DNA of 50,511 bases. Origin: an uncultured Ruminococcus sp. (GTDB lineage Bacteria; Bacillota; Clostridia; Lachnospirales; Lachnospiraceae). The notes below the pieces were generated by a model. The model saw only the letters and a list, made by a program, of their open reading frames with translations. It was not told the origin of the DNA and did not search any database. The position numbers were made by a program, and so were the translations under genes. Each line of letters starts with the position of its first letter. Position 1 is the stretch's first letter. Shown one piece after another: positions 1 to 8,053 of the stretch. The stretch lies in contig CAJFQC010000019.1 in NCBI GenBank assembly GCA_904418845.1, positions 1 to 50,511 of the forward strand, written 5' to 3'.

Positions 1-66
1 GGTGAGGACGGAAGCCGGGAACAGGAGGTAGAAATCTTCTACCGCTTTATCGGCAAAATTGATTGA
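1..66 (+). CDS. C-terminal end of a probable large serine recombinase (DUF4368-type tail), partial
   Basis: An open frame enters from the left edge and stops at 64-66. The last residues read EVEIFYRFIGKID, which resembles the extreme C-terminus of DUF4368-containing site-specific serine recombinases, where a similar YRFIG string is common. Only about 21 residues are present, so the call rests on a short motif. It directly precedes a beheaded XRE gene, which fits a recombinase encoded at the end of an inserted element. It could also be the tail of an unrelated protein. Confidence 0.4.
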   Translation, partial: GEDGSREQEVEIFYRFIGKID

Positions 67-85
67 ATGATACCAATATCTTTAA

Positions 86-1153
86 CTATGTGATACCGGT
101 CAGGGTCTGCCTGACGTGGGCAGTCTGCCGGAGCTTGCCAGGGTGCTGAGAGTGACAGTGGATGAGATACTGGACGGAAAGGAAGCGGTCAGGGAATATG
201 TTTCATATGAAGGCAACCTTCTTGATATCCTGGCAGAGCGGGCGTGGGAAAAGGCGTCAGGTCTGCGGGTGAAACCGTGTGATTTTGCCGGAGCACTGTG
301 TTTTCTCCTGTCAGCAGGGCTGACCGCGGTACAGATATGGCATCTTTTCATAGGAAGAGAGCGTGGGCTTGTATATCTGACAGATTACATACCAGCAGTG
401 ATGACGGGAGCAGCGGTGGCGCTTTTGTGGATCGGAGGAGTTTGTATCCGGCGTCTGCGCCGTATATGGAAGAAAGGCTGCGTCATGGTCGCGGCAGCGG
501 TTCTGTTCATTACAGGGATTGCCGTGTGCATGGTCTTCCGGCCGGCAGGAAAGGAGATCATAAGTCTGTCTCCCGACGCTTCAAATATCATGAAGCTGCA
601 GATTGAAGAAAATGGGCGTGCGGTCTTATACAGGCAGAGAGGTGTATTATTTGCGGCTCAGTCAGATACGTTTCCTTTTGCAGTAAAAAATACTGTAAAA
701 ATCCAATGGCTGGAAGATGACGTCTGCGCCGTGACTTATAAATCTCCGGATGACGGAAATATCCATCAGTATGTAGCGACTTACGGAGACCGGGGCAGCG
801 GAATTTCTTACTATTATGTATTTAACGCAGTGTACGGGACATGGGCGGCAGAGGATGACCCGGGAAATTATTCCATTGAGGCGACGGACGGACCGGATGC
901 GGGCATTACCGTGCGCACGCCCGAAGGGGAAGAACACTATGATGCAGACCAGTGTCTCCAGTATGGTACGCTTGCGCTGGTGTTTCCGAGAGAAGACCCG
1001 GAGTGGACGCTGGTGCTGAACAAAGACTGTGTGCTGAATGAGGACGGTTCCGGGATAGAGGATGGAGGTACATTGACTCTTTGCAGAGTCGGGATGGATA
1101 AGACCGCGCTTCTGACGCTTGACAAAGCGGGGCGGATGAGGCGGACAGACTGA
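86..1153 (+). pseudogene. XRE-type regulator fused to a membrane/extracellular domain, 5' end lost
   Basis: The frame is open from 86 after stops at 68 and 83. It begins in the last helix of an HTH_3 domain (QGLPDVGSLPELARVL, then VTVDEILDGKE), as in regulators reading KWE.G.GLPDI..L..LA..L.VS..ELL. The HTH start is missing. After a linker come about three hydrophobic segments (near residues 55-75, 90-110 and 120-145 counted from the GTG-adjacent Met at 116), then a soluble, probably extracytoplasmic, domain ending at 1153. An internal ATG at 116 exists but has no good ribosome site and would give half an HTH. I infer truncation by the element whose recombinase ends at 66. The function of the soluble domain is not recognised. 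Confidence 0.6.
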
Positions 1154-1214
1154 TGTCCGGCGGAGAAAGGGCAGACGGATCAGCAGGCTGGTATTGAAGA
1201 AGGAGGAGAACAGC

Positions 1215-2723
1215 ATGTACGGACAGGACGAAAGCAGGACAGGCAGGAAGATCTTTTTTGTGGCGGCAGTTACGGCAGCAGGTATTGCAGCGGTTGTGGC
1301 ATTTTTCTTCGCGGCAGGATATGTCATCAAGTACATACAGGAATATTTGAAATATGTTTCTCTACAGGGAACGGGGATCATGCTGGAGAGAGACGGTCTC
1401 TCCGGTCTGATGGACTGGATCGAAGATAAGGAAGAGATCCCGGCTCATGTGAATGTGTCGTATTTTCAGGCAGATCTCAGGAAAAAGAACGGCGAGGTGT
1501 ATGATTTTACACTTTCTATGGAGACATTTGATGAGGAGGATAACTATATACAGGATGTCCGTTTCTTTTACGACAGTACTACCGGAGAGATGAGCCGGAC
1601 GGAAGATGAGATCACTTATCTTGCGATCCGGTATGATCCCAACGCGGAGGCAGAATATGTGGACGCACAGCTGAAACGGATTCCTTTCCGGGCACAGATG
1701 CGAGAGCTGGATTTTGACCGGTATACCGCGGAGTATCAGAAAGACCGGAGACTTCAGAAGGGAACTCCTGTCATAGATGGAACGGATGGGGACATGTTCC
1801 CGGTGCTGACTTGGAAAGAGTATGAACAGTGCGCGGGCGGAGTCAGCGACGGAAGTTCCCAGGTGGTAGTTTCCCTGACAGACGGAACAGGGGCGACAGG
1901 GCAGAGGATCGAGTATCTGTGCGCGGCGTCGGATGAGGCGGCATTGACCGGGCATCCGGAAAGCGTGATGCAAGTGGATTATAAAATCAATCAAAATGAG
2001 TTGATGCTGACAGACGATCACGGCGAGACATGGATACCGAGCGGGCTGACTAAGAATGAAGTGCAGGAAACACTGGATATTTACCGGAGCGGCAATGAGA
2101 TCCCGGAGAACAGTTTCTGCGCAGACGGAAACGGAACCTTTGCAGTATTCTACGGCAGAGATCCGGTGCTGCGCGTGCTCACGGATAATGACCCTTCTTG
2201 GACAGACATTCCGTTTACAGAAGAATTTCCGAGAGGCTGCATCGCAAGGGTTATCCGCTTCCTGGACAGTGAGAACTGGTACGCGGCTCTGGGAACAGAC
2301 TGGTCCATGGGGACCGGCGGGGCAACCTATGTGTATTGGACCCATGACGGTGGAAAGACATGGACATCCAGTCTTGTGCCGGACACGGACGCCCTGCTGC
2401 TGACAGGGCTGGAGTACGCGGATACAATGAACGGGATGCTGACCTTGGAGGGCGTCAACGGGGGAGATACGTGGCCGCATGTGTATATCACGACAGACGG
2501 CGGGGAGCGTTTTACAGAGATCGAATTTCCGTGGGATACCATCGGAAGCGACGTGACCTTTATCAATAAAGTGGACAGCCTCGTGTATGAAAACGGAGTG
2601 TATACCCTGATCATGGGTCAGGGTAAGTACGGAAATATGAAGGCAAGATTCACAGCGGAAACACTGGACAAAGCATGGACGTTTGAAGAGAGTTATATCG
2701 GGACTGTCCACACGTACGGATAG
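1215..2723 (+). CDS. Single-pass membrane protein with BNR/Asp-box-like repeats, function unknown
   Basis: The ATG at 1215 follows AGAAGGAGGAGAACAGC, a near-perfect ribosome site; a TTG 21 bases upstream lies inside that site and is rejected. One hydrophobic segment lies near residues 13-40, so the rest (about 460 residues) is probably outside the cell. In the C-terminal half I see Asp-box-like strings: THDGGKTWTSS, TTDGGERFTEI, and weaker DDHGETWIPSG and NDPSWTDIPF. Asp boxes form turns in beta-propellers of sialidases and of photosystem assembly proteins, so a propeller fold is likely. No sialidase FRIP motif or catalytic set is visible, so I do not call an enzyme. It follows the truncated XRE/membrane gene by about 60 bases and may have been in its operon. 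Confidence 0.6.
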   Translation: MYGQDESRTGRKIFFVAAVTAAGIAAVVAFFFAAGYVIKYIQEYLKYVSLQGTGIMLERDGLSGLMDWIEDKEEIPAHVNVSYFQADLRKKNGEVYDFTLSMETFDEEDNYIQDVRFFYDSTTGEMSRTEDEITYLAIRYDPNAEAEYVDAQLKRIPFRAQMRELDFDRYTAEYQKDRRLQKGTPVIDGTDGDMFPVLTWKEYEQCAGGVSDGSSQVVVSLTDGTGATGQRIEYLCAASDEAALTGHPESVMQVDYKINQNELMLTDDHGETWIPSGLTKNEVQETLDIYRSGNEIPENSFCADGNGTFAVFYGRDPVLRVLTDNDPSWTDIPFTEEFPRGCIARVIRFLDSENWYAALGTDWSMGTGGATYVYWTHDGGKTWTSSLVPDTDALLLTGLEYADTMNGMLTLEGVNGGDTWPHVYITTDGGERFTEIEFPWDTIGSDVTFINKVDSLVYENGVYTLIMGQGKYGNMKARFTAETLDKAWTFEESYIGTVHTYG

Positions 2724-2758
2724 CATACGAAAGGATTTTACACAGAAAAGAATAAAGA

Positions 2759-2787
2759 TTGACATATATCGGTTATCTATATATAAT
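2759..2787 (+). promoter_or_regulatory. Sigma-A promoter for padR/SEDS operon
   Basis: TTGACA (2759-2764), 17-base spacer, TATAAT (2782-2787): a consensus housekeeping promoter, about 130 bases before the PadR start. Its spacer and -10 box are occupied by one arm of a long inverted repeat, so occupancy by a repressor would block RNA polymerase. Confidence 0.8.
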
Positions 2788-2816
2788 GAAGATAAATATA
2801 TAGATAACCGATATAT
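2764..2816. repeat. 21-bp perfect inverted repeat over the padR promoter, probable PadR operator
   Basis: Left arm 2764-2784 and right arm 2796-2816 are exact reverse complements (core CGGTTATCTATATAT) with an 11-base loop. The left arm fills the -35/-10 spacer and overlaps the -10 box. PadR proteins usually autoregulate by binding dyads at their own promoter, so this is the natural operator. It could also fold as an RNA hairpin at the transcript start. Confidence 0.65.
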
Positions 2817-2919
2817 TTTTCCTTGGTATGGGGGCGGGACAAGAGAGAAATTCCCGGAATATGATGCAGATCCCGCGGCAGGACAAAAGGACAGATATGA
2901 TCGGCGGAAGGAGGAGTAT

Positions 2920-3267
2920 ATGGCAGTAGATAAAAGTCTCATATCAGGCAGCACAGCCATGCTGATATTAAAACTTCTTTCAGAGAAGGATATGTATGGC
3001 TACGAGATGATCGAGACACTCAAACAACGCTCGAACAACGTATTTGAGCTCAAAGCCGGGACATTGTATCCCCTGCTTCACAGCCTTGAGGCGAAAGGGG
3101 CGCTCATGGGGTATGAGAGACTTGTGGGGGCGAAAGTGAGAAAGTATTACAGTATCACGAAACAGGGCCGCAAAGCCTTGAAAGAAAAGGAAGAAGACTG
3201 GCGGGCTTACTCGCAGGCTGTCGTGGACGTTATAGGGATGCTTGCTTTTGAAGGAGGGATCGCATGA
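2920..3267 (+). CDS. PadR family transcriptional regulator
   Basis: 115 residues starting at ATG 2920 behind GGAAGGAGGAGTAT; the frame stays open upstream to 2683 but without homology. The protein has the PadR winged-helix pattern: ML.LKLLSEKDMYGYEMIETL near residues 13-33, then F.LKAGTLYPLLHSLEAKGAL, RKYYSITKQGRKAL and a short C-terminal dimerisation helix. It belongs to the small PadR-s2 type. Its stop overlaps the next ATG by four bases, so it is translationally coupled to the HAAS-SEDS gene, the usual PadR/HAAS pairing. It probably binds the inverted repeat at 2764-2816 and represses this two-gene operon. The inducing signal cannot be read from sequence. Confidence 0.9.
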   Translation: MAVDKSLISGSTAMLILKLLSEKDMYGYEMIETLKQRSNNVFELKAGTLYPLLHSLEAKGALMGYERLVGAKVRKYYSITKQGRKALKEKEEDWRAYSQAVVDVIGMLAFEGGIA

Positions 3268-4664
3268 ACAAGGACTGTATGCACAGGGAACGCATGAATG
3301 AGGGGCATATGAACTGTGAAGAGTATCTGAGCACGCTTACGGGACAGATACGCTGTAAGATGGCGCGCGGGGAGGTGGCGGAGGAAGTCAGGGGACACAT
3401 CGAGTGCCAGACTCGAGCATTTATGAGTGAGGGAATGGAAAGAAATGAGGCAGAGGCTCTGGCAGTTCGGGAGATGGGCGATCCGGTGGAAGTGGGAAAT
3501 GAGCTGAATAAGATTCACCGTCCTCAGATGCCGTGGGGCACGATCGCTCTGATCGTCGCCTTAAGCATCGCAGGGTATCTCGCCTATTATCTTTTCACAG
3601 CGAAGTGTGTGGATGAAGCGGGAAACAGTATTACGGGTGCCGGCATGCGTTATCTCTTCTATATACTGGTCGGTCTGGCAGCGATGACAGGAGTGTGTTT
3701 TGCAGATTATACGCGGATCGCGGGAAGAGCAAGAGAGCTGATGGCTGTCCTGCTCCTGGGCTGCGCAGCGGGACTGATACTTTTTGGAGCAATGTTAAAC
3801 GGCGCAGTCAGGTGGATATATCTGGGAGTGATGACGGTGGATGTCCTTGCACTCCTTATGCTGACGGTTCCCCTGTATGCAGGCATCCTCTATTATTACC
3901 GTGGCAGAGGGATGAGCGGAGTCATAAAGGCAGTACTGTGGATTCTGCCCGGATGTTGGATCGCGATGCTGTGCGGCGGGGCGTGGATGTCAATGATCCT
4001 TATGGCCACATATTTGGTCATATTTGAGATCGCGGTATGCAGGAGATGGTTCTGTATATCAGGGCGTGCCGCCGTCACGGCGGGATGCGCGGTGGGGGCA
4101 GGTCTGCCTGCCGCTGTACTCATCTGGATGATATACTTTGTAGATTCTTCATACTTGCAGAGGCGTCTGTCCATGATATTCGGCGTCGAAGAGAACATGC
4201 CTTATGCCAGGGTGCTTGCAGGAGAACTTTTAGATGGCAGCAGACTGCTGGGGAAGAATCCCGGGCTTTCAGATACAGTTATAGCGCCGCCCGATCCTTC
4301 TGAAGCTGCTCTTGCCGGAATTGCCGGATATTATGGGATATTAGCGGCGCTTGCCGTGGCAGGGGGGCTTCTGTTTCTTCTTCTGCGATTCCTGCGGATA
4401 TCCTTAAAGCAGAGAAATCAGCTCGGCATGCTTATGGGGATCGGGTGTGCGGTAGTATTTCTCATTCAGGCAGGGATCTATTTCGCGAATAACATGGGTA
4501 TCTTTTATCTGGGGACATATTGTCCGTTCCTGTCTATGGGCGGCAGCGGAACGCTTGTGATCTATGTTTTGCTGGGACTGATGCTCAGCATATGCAGATA
4601 CAGAAATATAGCTCCGGAGAGGCGTCCGGGGAGAGTGCGGAAAGAATACCGTACGGTAAAATGA
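3264..4664 (+). CDS. HAAS-domain SEDS (FtsW/RodA/SpoVE-like) membrane protein
   Basis: 466 residues; start at ATG 3264 overlaps the PadR stop, with GGAGGGATC before it. Residues about 15-90 are a HAAS/permease-prefix domain (C.EYL..L..QIRCK.ARGEV.EEV..HIE, then EGM..NEAEALAVREMGDP), a cytoplasmic module typically paired with PadR. The rest has about ten hydrophobic segments. The C-terminus carries the SEDS signature: a Q followed by a helix, then CPFLSMGGSGTLVIYVLLGL, matching the LPF.SYGGSS stretch of FtsW/RodA. SEDS proteins polymerise peptidoglycan. The loop that carries the catalytic Asp in RodA (HTDFIFA) reads PSEAALA here, with Glu347 in place of Asp. This is therefore a divergent, perhaps non-canonical, SEDS member. 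It is unlikely to be the main RodA or FtsW. Confidence 0.75.
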   Translation: MNKDCMHRERMNEGHMNCEEYLSTLTGQIRCKMARGEVAEEVRGHIECQTRAFMSEGMERNEAEALAVREMGDPVEVGNELNKIHRPQMPWGTIALIVALSIAGYLAYYLFTAKCVDEAGNSITGAGMRYLFYILVGLAAMTGVCFADYTRIAGRARELMAVLLLGCAAGLILFGAMLNGAVRWIYLGVMTVDVLALLMLTVPLYAGILYYYRGRGMSGVIKAVLWILPGCWIAMLCGGAWMSMILMATYLVIFEIAVCRRWFCISGRAAVTAGCAVGAGLPAAVLIWMIYFVDSSYLQRRLSMIFGVEENMPYARVLAGELLDGSRLLGKNPGLSDTVIAPPDPSEAALAGIAGYYGILAALAVAGGLLFLLLRFLRISLKQRNQLGMLMGIGCAVVFLIQAGIYFANNMGIFYLGTYCPFLSMGGSGTLVIYVLLGLMLSICRYRNIAPERRPGRVRKEYRTVK

Positions 4665-4685
4665 AAATATGATATTTATGAAAAA

Positions 4686-4727
4686 CATCCGTCAGGAGAG
4701 TTTTTTACTAAGCTCTCCTGACGGATG
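4686..4727 (-). terminator. Rho-independent terminator of rubrerythrin gene
   Basis: Arms 4686-4700 and 4713-4727 form a perfect 15-bp stem (CATCCGTCAGGAGAG) with a 12-base loop. On the minus strand the stem is followed by TTTTTC, so it ends the minus-strand rubrerythrin transcript. On the plus strand no T-run follows, but the stem may still slow transcription leaving the SEDS gene. Confidence 0.8.
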
Positions 4728-4768
4728 CCTGTCTTTCAAGGCCCTTTTCAAAGGGGTTTTCTCGAAAG

Positions 4769-5374
4769 TCACTCTTCTGTTGTTTTATAGCACGCCAGCG
4801 AGTAAGGGATAAAGTACCCCTGGTCGTGGCGGCATACAGGGCAGACCTTTGGTGCCTGTATCCCCTCATGGACATAACCGCAGTTCGTACACATCCACAC
4901 GGAAGTTCCTTCCGAGGCATAGTATGTGTTCTCTTCCAGCATTTGCGCCAGCTTCCCGAACCGTTCCTCGTGGATATGCTCGATCTCCGCGATCTGGTAG
5001 AAGGCGGACGCCGCTTCAAGGAATCCTTCTTCTTTTGCGGTGTCGCCGAATGCCTGATATACGTCGGCATATTCTTCATGCTCATTATGCTCTGCCGCGC
5101 GCAGGAGTCCCGCGATGCTGTCCTGTTGGTCAACGGGATATGCGCCGTCGATGTGGATGGTTTCCCCGGACAGGTCTTTTAACAAATCATAGAAACGCTC
5201 CGCATGGGCACGCTCCTGATCCGCGGTGTAGAGGAAGATGTCCGCGACGGTTCTCATACCCTCTTCTCTGGCGCGTTCCGCGCCTATTGTATAACGGTTC
5301 CTTGCCTGACTTTCTCCGGCAAATGCCCGCATCAGATTCTCCTTTGTCTTGCTCTCAGAAAAATTAGCAGCCAT
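4769..5374 (-). CDS. rbr: Rubrerythrin
   Basis: 201 residues from ATG 5374, preceded by AAAAAAGGAGTGTGTATC; the 18-codon upstream extension lacks a ribosome site. It has an N-terminal four-helix ferritin-like di-iron domain with the ligand motifs EN..RAFAGESQARNRY and DQERAHAERF, then AEHNEHEEYADVY and EIEHIHEERF. A C-terminal rubredoxin domain follows, with Cys pairs MCTNCGYVHEG and CPVCRHDQ holding one iron. Length matches classical rubrerythrin. The protein reduces hydrogen peroxide in the cytoplasm of anaerobes with electrons from a rubredoxin partner. It lies 66 bases downstream of the glycosyltransferase gene and could have its own promoter there, but I see no clear boxes. Confidence 0.95.
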   Translation of the reverse strand: MAANFSESKTKENLMRAFAGESQARNRYTIGAERAREEGMRTVADIFLYTADQERAHAERFYDLLKDLSGETIHIDGAYPVDQQDSIAGLLRAAEHNEHEEYADVYQAFGDTAKEEGFLEAASAFYQIAEIEHIHEERFGKLAQMLEENTYYASEGTSVWMCTNCGYVHEGIQAPKVCPVCRHDQGYFIPYSLACYKTTEE

Positions 5375-5440
5375 GATACACACTCCTTTTTTGTAAGCAG
5401 TATGTGCCATGGCTGAAAAATTATTCATAAATTACCATAT

Positions 5441-6457
5441 TTAGTTAAAGCCTATGAGTCGTCTTGCCACGATGTAAGCAAGAGATGAGACCTTTCTTCC
5501 GGAACGACCCGGCAGGTTCATGGTTTGTCCGAGGATACCGTAGCGGATCTTCAAGTAAGTCTTATAGTCTTTTTTCTTCAGATAATCCCACAGCTCTTTC
5601 TTTTTCACAAGGTTTTCATCCTTCTTTGAGCGGATGCAGAGGATGGAGGATACGGTCATCATAATAGCCAGATAATTTATCATGTATCTGCGCAGTTTTT
5701 TGCTTGTGATCATGCGCAGTTCATACATGGCGATCATTGATTTTGTGACAAAGAGCTGCTGGTCGATTCGGCTGATCATGACCTTCTCATTGACTGACTG
5801 ATCCTCGCGACCGATGAAGTAGCGGTAAAAATCCACGTTCAGGTAATACAAGGTGCGCACATGGGGCAGCGGATAGTACACATAGATATTGTCCACATAA
5901 AATGTATGTTTCGGCAGCTGGAGCTGGCACAATTTCAGCATTTCCGTACGGTAGATGACAGAGTGCATCAAGATGTACTGGTCCAGCCGGAAGCGTCCGA
6001 TGTCATCCCAGCGAAAGATCTGATCTTCTGGAAGTACATTATCATAGCGGATGACCTTTTTGTGCTCCATTCCGACCTTTTCATACACGTAATTGGAAAT
6101 GACCATGTCAACTTCGCTGTCCGCGTCGGAAAAGCTTTTGACAGCTTCAAGTATCTTGAGCAGCGCCTGTTCGTCTACCCAGTCGTCGCTGTCCACGACT
6201 TTAAAATATTTTCCTGTGGCATGAGCGAGACCGCAGTTGACGGCATCACCGTGTCCGCCGTTCTCTTTCTTTACGGCTTTGACAATAGTCGGGTACTTTT
6301 CCTGATAGTGTTCCGCAATCTTCTGCGTTCCGTCCACGGAACCGTCGTTGACCACGATGATCTCCACGTCTTCGCCGCCGGGCAGGATAGAGTTGATGGC
6401 CTTTTCCATATAGGCTTCTGAATTATAACAAGGTATGGCAAACGAGATATACTTCAT
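5441..6457 (-). CDS. Family 2 glycosyltransferase
   Basis: 338 residues from ATG 6457 behind AATAGGAGGAAAGGTTT. The N-terminal GT-A domain shows ISFAIPCYNSEAYMEKAINSI, then VEIIVVNDGSVDGT, GHGDAVNCGLAHATGKYFKVVDSDDWV, the usual order of nucleotide-sugar binding strands with the DXD-like SDD metal site near residue 93. The C-terminal third is basic (KKLRRYMINYLAI, RSGRKVSSLAYIVARRLI) and probably lies on the inner membrane face. There is no long hydrophobic segment, so it is a cytosolic or peripheral enzyme. Acceptor and sugar donor cannot be predicted. It is not in a polysaccharide cluster, which suggests a stand-alone cell-surface or glycolipid role. Confidence 0.85.
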   Translation of the reverse strand: MKYISFAIPCYNSEAYMEKAINSILPGGEDVEIIVVNDGSVDGTQKIAEHYQEKYPTIVKAVKKENGGHGDAVNCGLAHATGKYFKVVDSDDWVDEQALLKILEAVKSFSDADSEVDMVISNYVYEKVGMEHKKVIRYDNVLPEDQIFRWDDIGRFRLDQYILMHSVIYRTEMLKLCQLQLPKHTFYVDNIYVYYPLPHVRTLYYLNVDFYRYFIGREDQSVNEKVMISRIDQQLFVTKSMIAMYELRMITSKKLRRYMINYLAIMMTVSSILCIRSKKDENLVKKKELWDYLKKKDYKTYLKIRYGILGQTMNLPGRSGRKVSSLAYIVARRLIGFN

Positions 6458-6593
6458 AAACCTTTCCTCCTATTGAGAATTAATATAAGTATATCATCAT
6501 TTCTTATATCTTGTAAAATCTATTTTTTTCCGATATAGTAAAGATACTCAATCAGGGGCTGTTCTTTGCCCGGACATTTTTAAGGAGGAAATG

Positions 6594-7817
6594 ATGAAAA
6601 AAAATGTGATTGTAGGACAGTCAGGAGGACCTACCGCTGTCATTAACGCAAGTCTGTATGGTGTTGTATCAGAAGCGCTTGCCAGAGAGGATGATTTTGA
6701 GAAAGTATACGGAATGATCAACGGGGTCGAAGGATTTCTGGATGGAAAGATCATGGATATGAAGCCGCTTGAGAAATCCGGTGAGCTGGAGCTGTTCAGG
6801 ACGACGCCGGGATCTTATCTGGGCTCATGCAGATATAAGCTGCCGGAAGATCTGGAGGACAAGGTGTATCCTGAGCTGTTTGAGAAATTTGCTGAGTACG
6901 GGATCGGATATTTCTTCTACATCGGCGGAAATGATTCTATGGATACTGTGAGCAAGCTGTCCCGCTATGCCGAAAGGATCGGAAGCGACATCCGTTTCCT
7001 GGGTATCCCTAAAACGATCGACAATGATCTTGTGCACACGGATCATACGCCGGGATTCGGAAGCGCTGCAAAATACGTTGCATCCACCGTGCGGGAGATT
7101 GCGGTGGACGCTTCTGTATACGACAACAAAAAATCCGTGACCATTGTGGAGATCATGGGGCGCCATGCGGGATGGCTTACTGCGGCGAGCGTGCTGGCGC
7201 GTAAATTCGAGGGAGATAACCCGGTGCTCATCTATCTGCCGGAGACAGCGTTTGACCCGGAGCAGTTCATAGAAGATGTCCGCGCAGCGATGGAGAAGAC
7301 AGCCAATTTAGTCGTCTGTATCTCTGAGGGTATCAACGATGGGAAAGGTACGTTTATCTGTGAGCTTGCCAGCGATGTGGGTGTGGACACATTCGGGCAT
7401 AAGATGCTCACAGGTTCGGGAAAGTATCTGGAAAACCTCGTGAAAGAGCGGCTCGGAGTGAAGGTGCGCTCTATCGAGCTGAATGTGTGCCAGAGATGCT
7501 CTTCCGCGATGCTGTCTGACACGGATTTAAATGAAGCTGCTGCTTCGGGCGCATATGGAGTAAAGTGTGCTCTGGAAGGGGCGACGGGCAAGATGATCAC
7601 ATTTCGCCGTGAGGCGGGAGAGGACTACCGGATAGACTATATGACAGAGGACGTGAACCTGATCTGCAATCAGGAGAAGACTGTGCCCGCAGAGTGGATC
7701 ACAGGGAACGGCTCTGATATAGGAAAAGAATTCATCGAGTATGCGCTCCCCCTGATCCGGGGCGAAGTGGAAGTACCGTCAAAAGACGGACTGCCGCTGT
7801 TTGCATATAGAAAATAA
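6594..7817 (+). CDS. pfp: Pyrophosphate-type 6-phosphofructokinase
   Basis: 407 residues. Two ATGs occur in tandem (6591, 6594) after TAAGGAGGAA; the second gives the more normal spacing and is chosen. The protein opens with the PFK strand VIVGQSGGPTAVINASL. The donor loop reads IGGNDSMDT (Asn113-Asp114), where ATP enzymes have GGDGS, and the catalytic loop is PKTIDND with Lys140, where ATP enzymes have PGTIDND. Both features are established markers of pyrophosphate use. The later MGRHAGWLTA and fructose-6-phosphate region are present. It converts fructose-6-phosphate to the bisphosphate reversibly in glycolysis. Its 407 residues fit the longer clade of PPi or mixed PFKs. It is monocistronic, starting on the opposite strand from the glycosyltransferase. 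Confidence 0.88.
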   Translation: MKKNVIVGQSGGPTAVINASLYGVVSEALAREDDFEKVYGMINGVEGFLDGKIMDMKPLEKSGELELFRTTPGSYLGSCRYKLPEDLEDKVYPELFEKFAEYGIGYFFYIGGNDSMDTVSKLSRYAERIGSDIRFLGIPKTIDNDLVHTDHTPGFGSAAKYVASTVREIAVDASVYDNKKSVTIVEIMGRHAGWLTAASVLARKFEGDNPVLIYLPETAFDPEQFIEDVRAAMEKTANLVVCISEGINDGKGTFICELASDVGVDTFGHKMLTGSGKYLENLVKERLGVKVRSIELNVCQRCSSAMLSDTDLNEAAASGAYGVKCALEGATGKMITFRREAGEDYRIDYMTEDVNLICNQEKTVPAEWITGNGSDIGKEFIEYALPLIRGEVEVPSKDGLPLFAYRK

Positions 7818-7871
7818 CAGGCTTTGTATAGGGAAAATCACAGGCGATAAGCCGGGGCGGCAGAGCTGTGT

Positions 7872-8009
7872 GTGAATGACATTTTTAAACTGCCGCAGAT
7901 ATGCTATATCGCGGTTGAAGAGGATATCGCTCCTAAGATCTCTGAGGACGATATCCTCTTCGTATTTCATGCAGTCCGGTCCGAGATAGGACAGAGAGTC
8001 TGTGCATAA
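7872..8009 (+). other. Small possible ORF with a 13-bp inverted repeat between pfp and subtilase
   Basis: An open frame of 45 codons (GTG 7872 to stop 8007-8009) has a coding-like composition (IYC-free start VNDIFKLPQICYIAVEE, then ISEDDILFVFHAV) but no convincing ribosome site. Inside it, GAAGAGGATATCG (7917-7929) pairs with 7949-7961, a hairpin without a T-run. It may be a decayed gene remnant, an RNA structure after pfp, or chance. No function is proposed. Confidence 0.25.
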
Positions 8010-8053
8010 GATGTAATGAATGTATATAGCGAACAGAAGGGGAGAAATGCTAT

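Noticed and set aside
1362-2960. 532-codon open frame on the minus strand
   Set aside because: It is antisense to the BNR-like protein and the padR leader, has no ribosome site, and its translation is rich in His, Cys and Arg with no family pattern.
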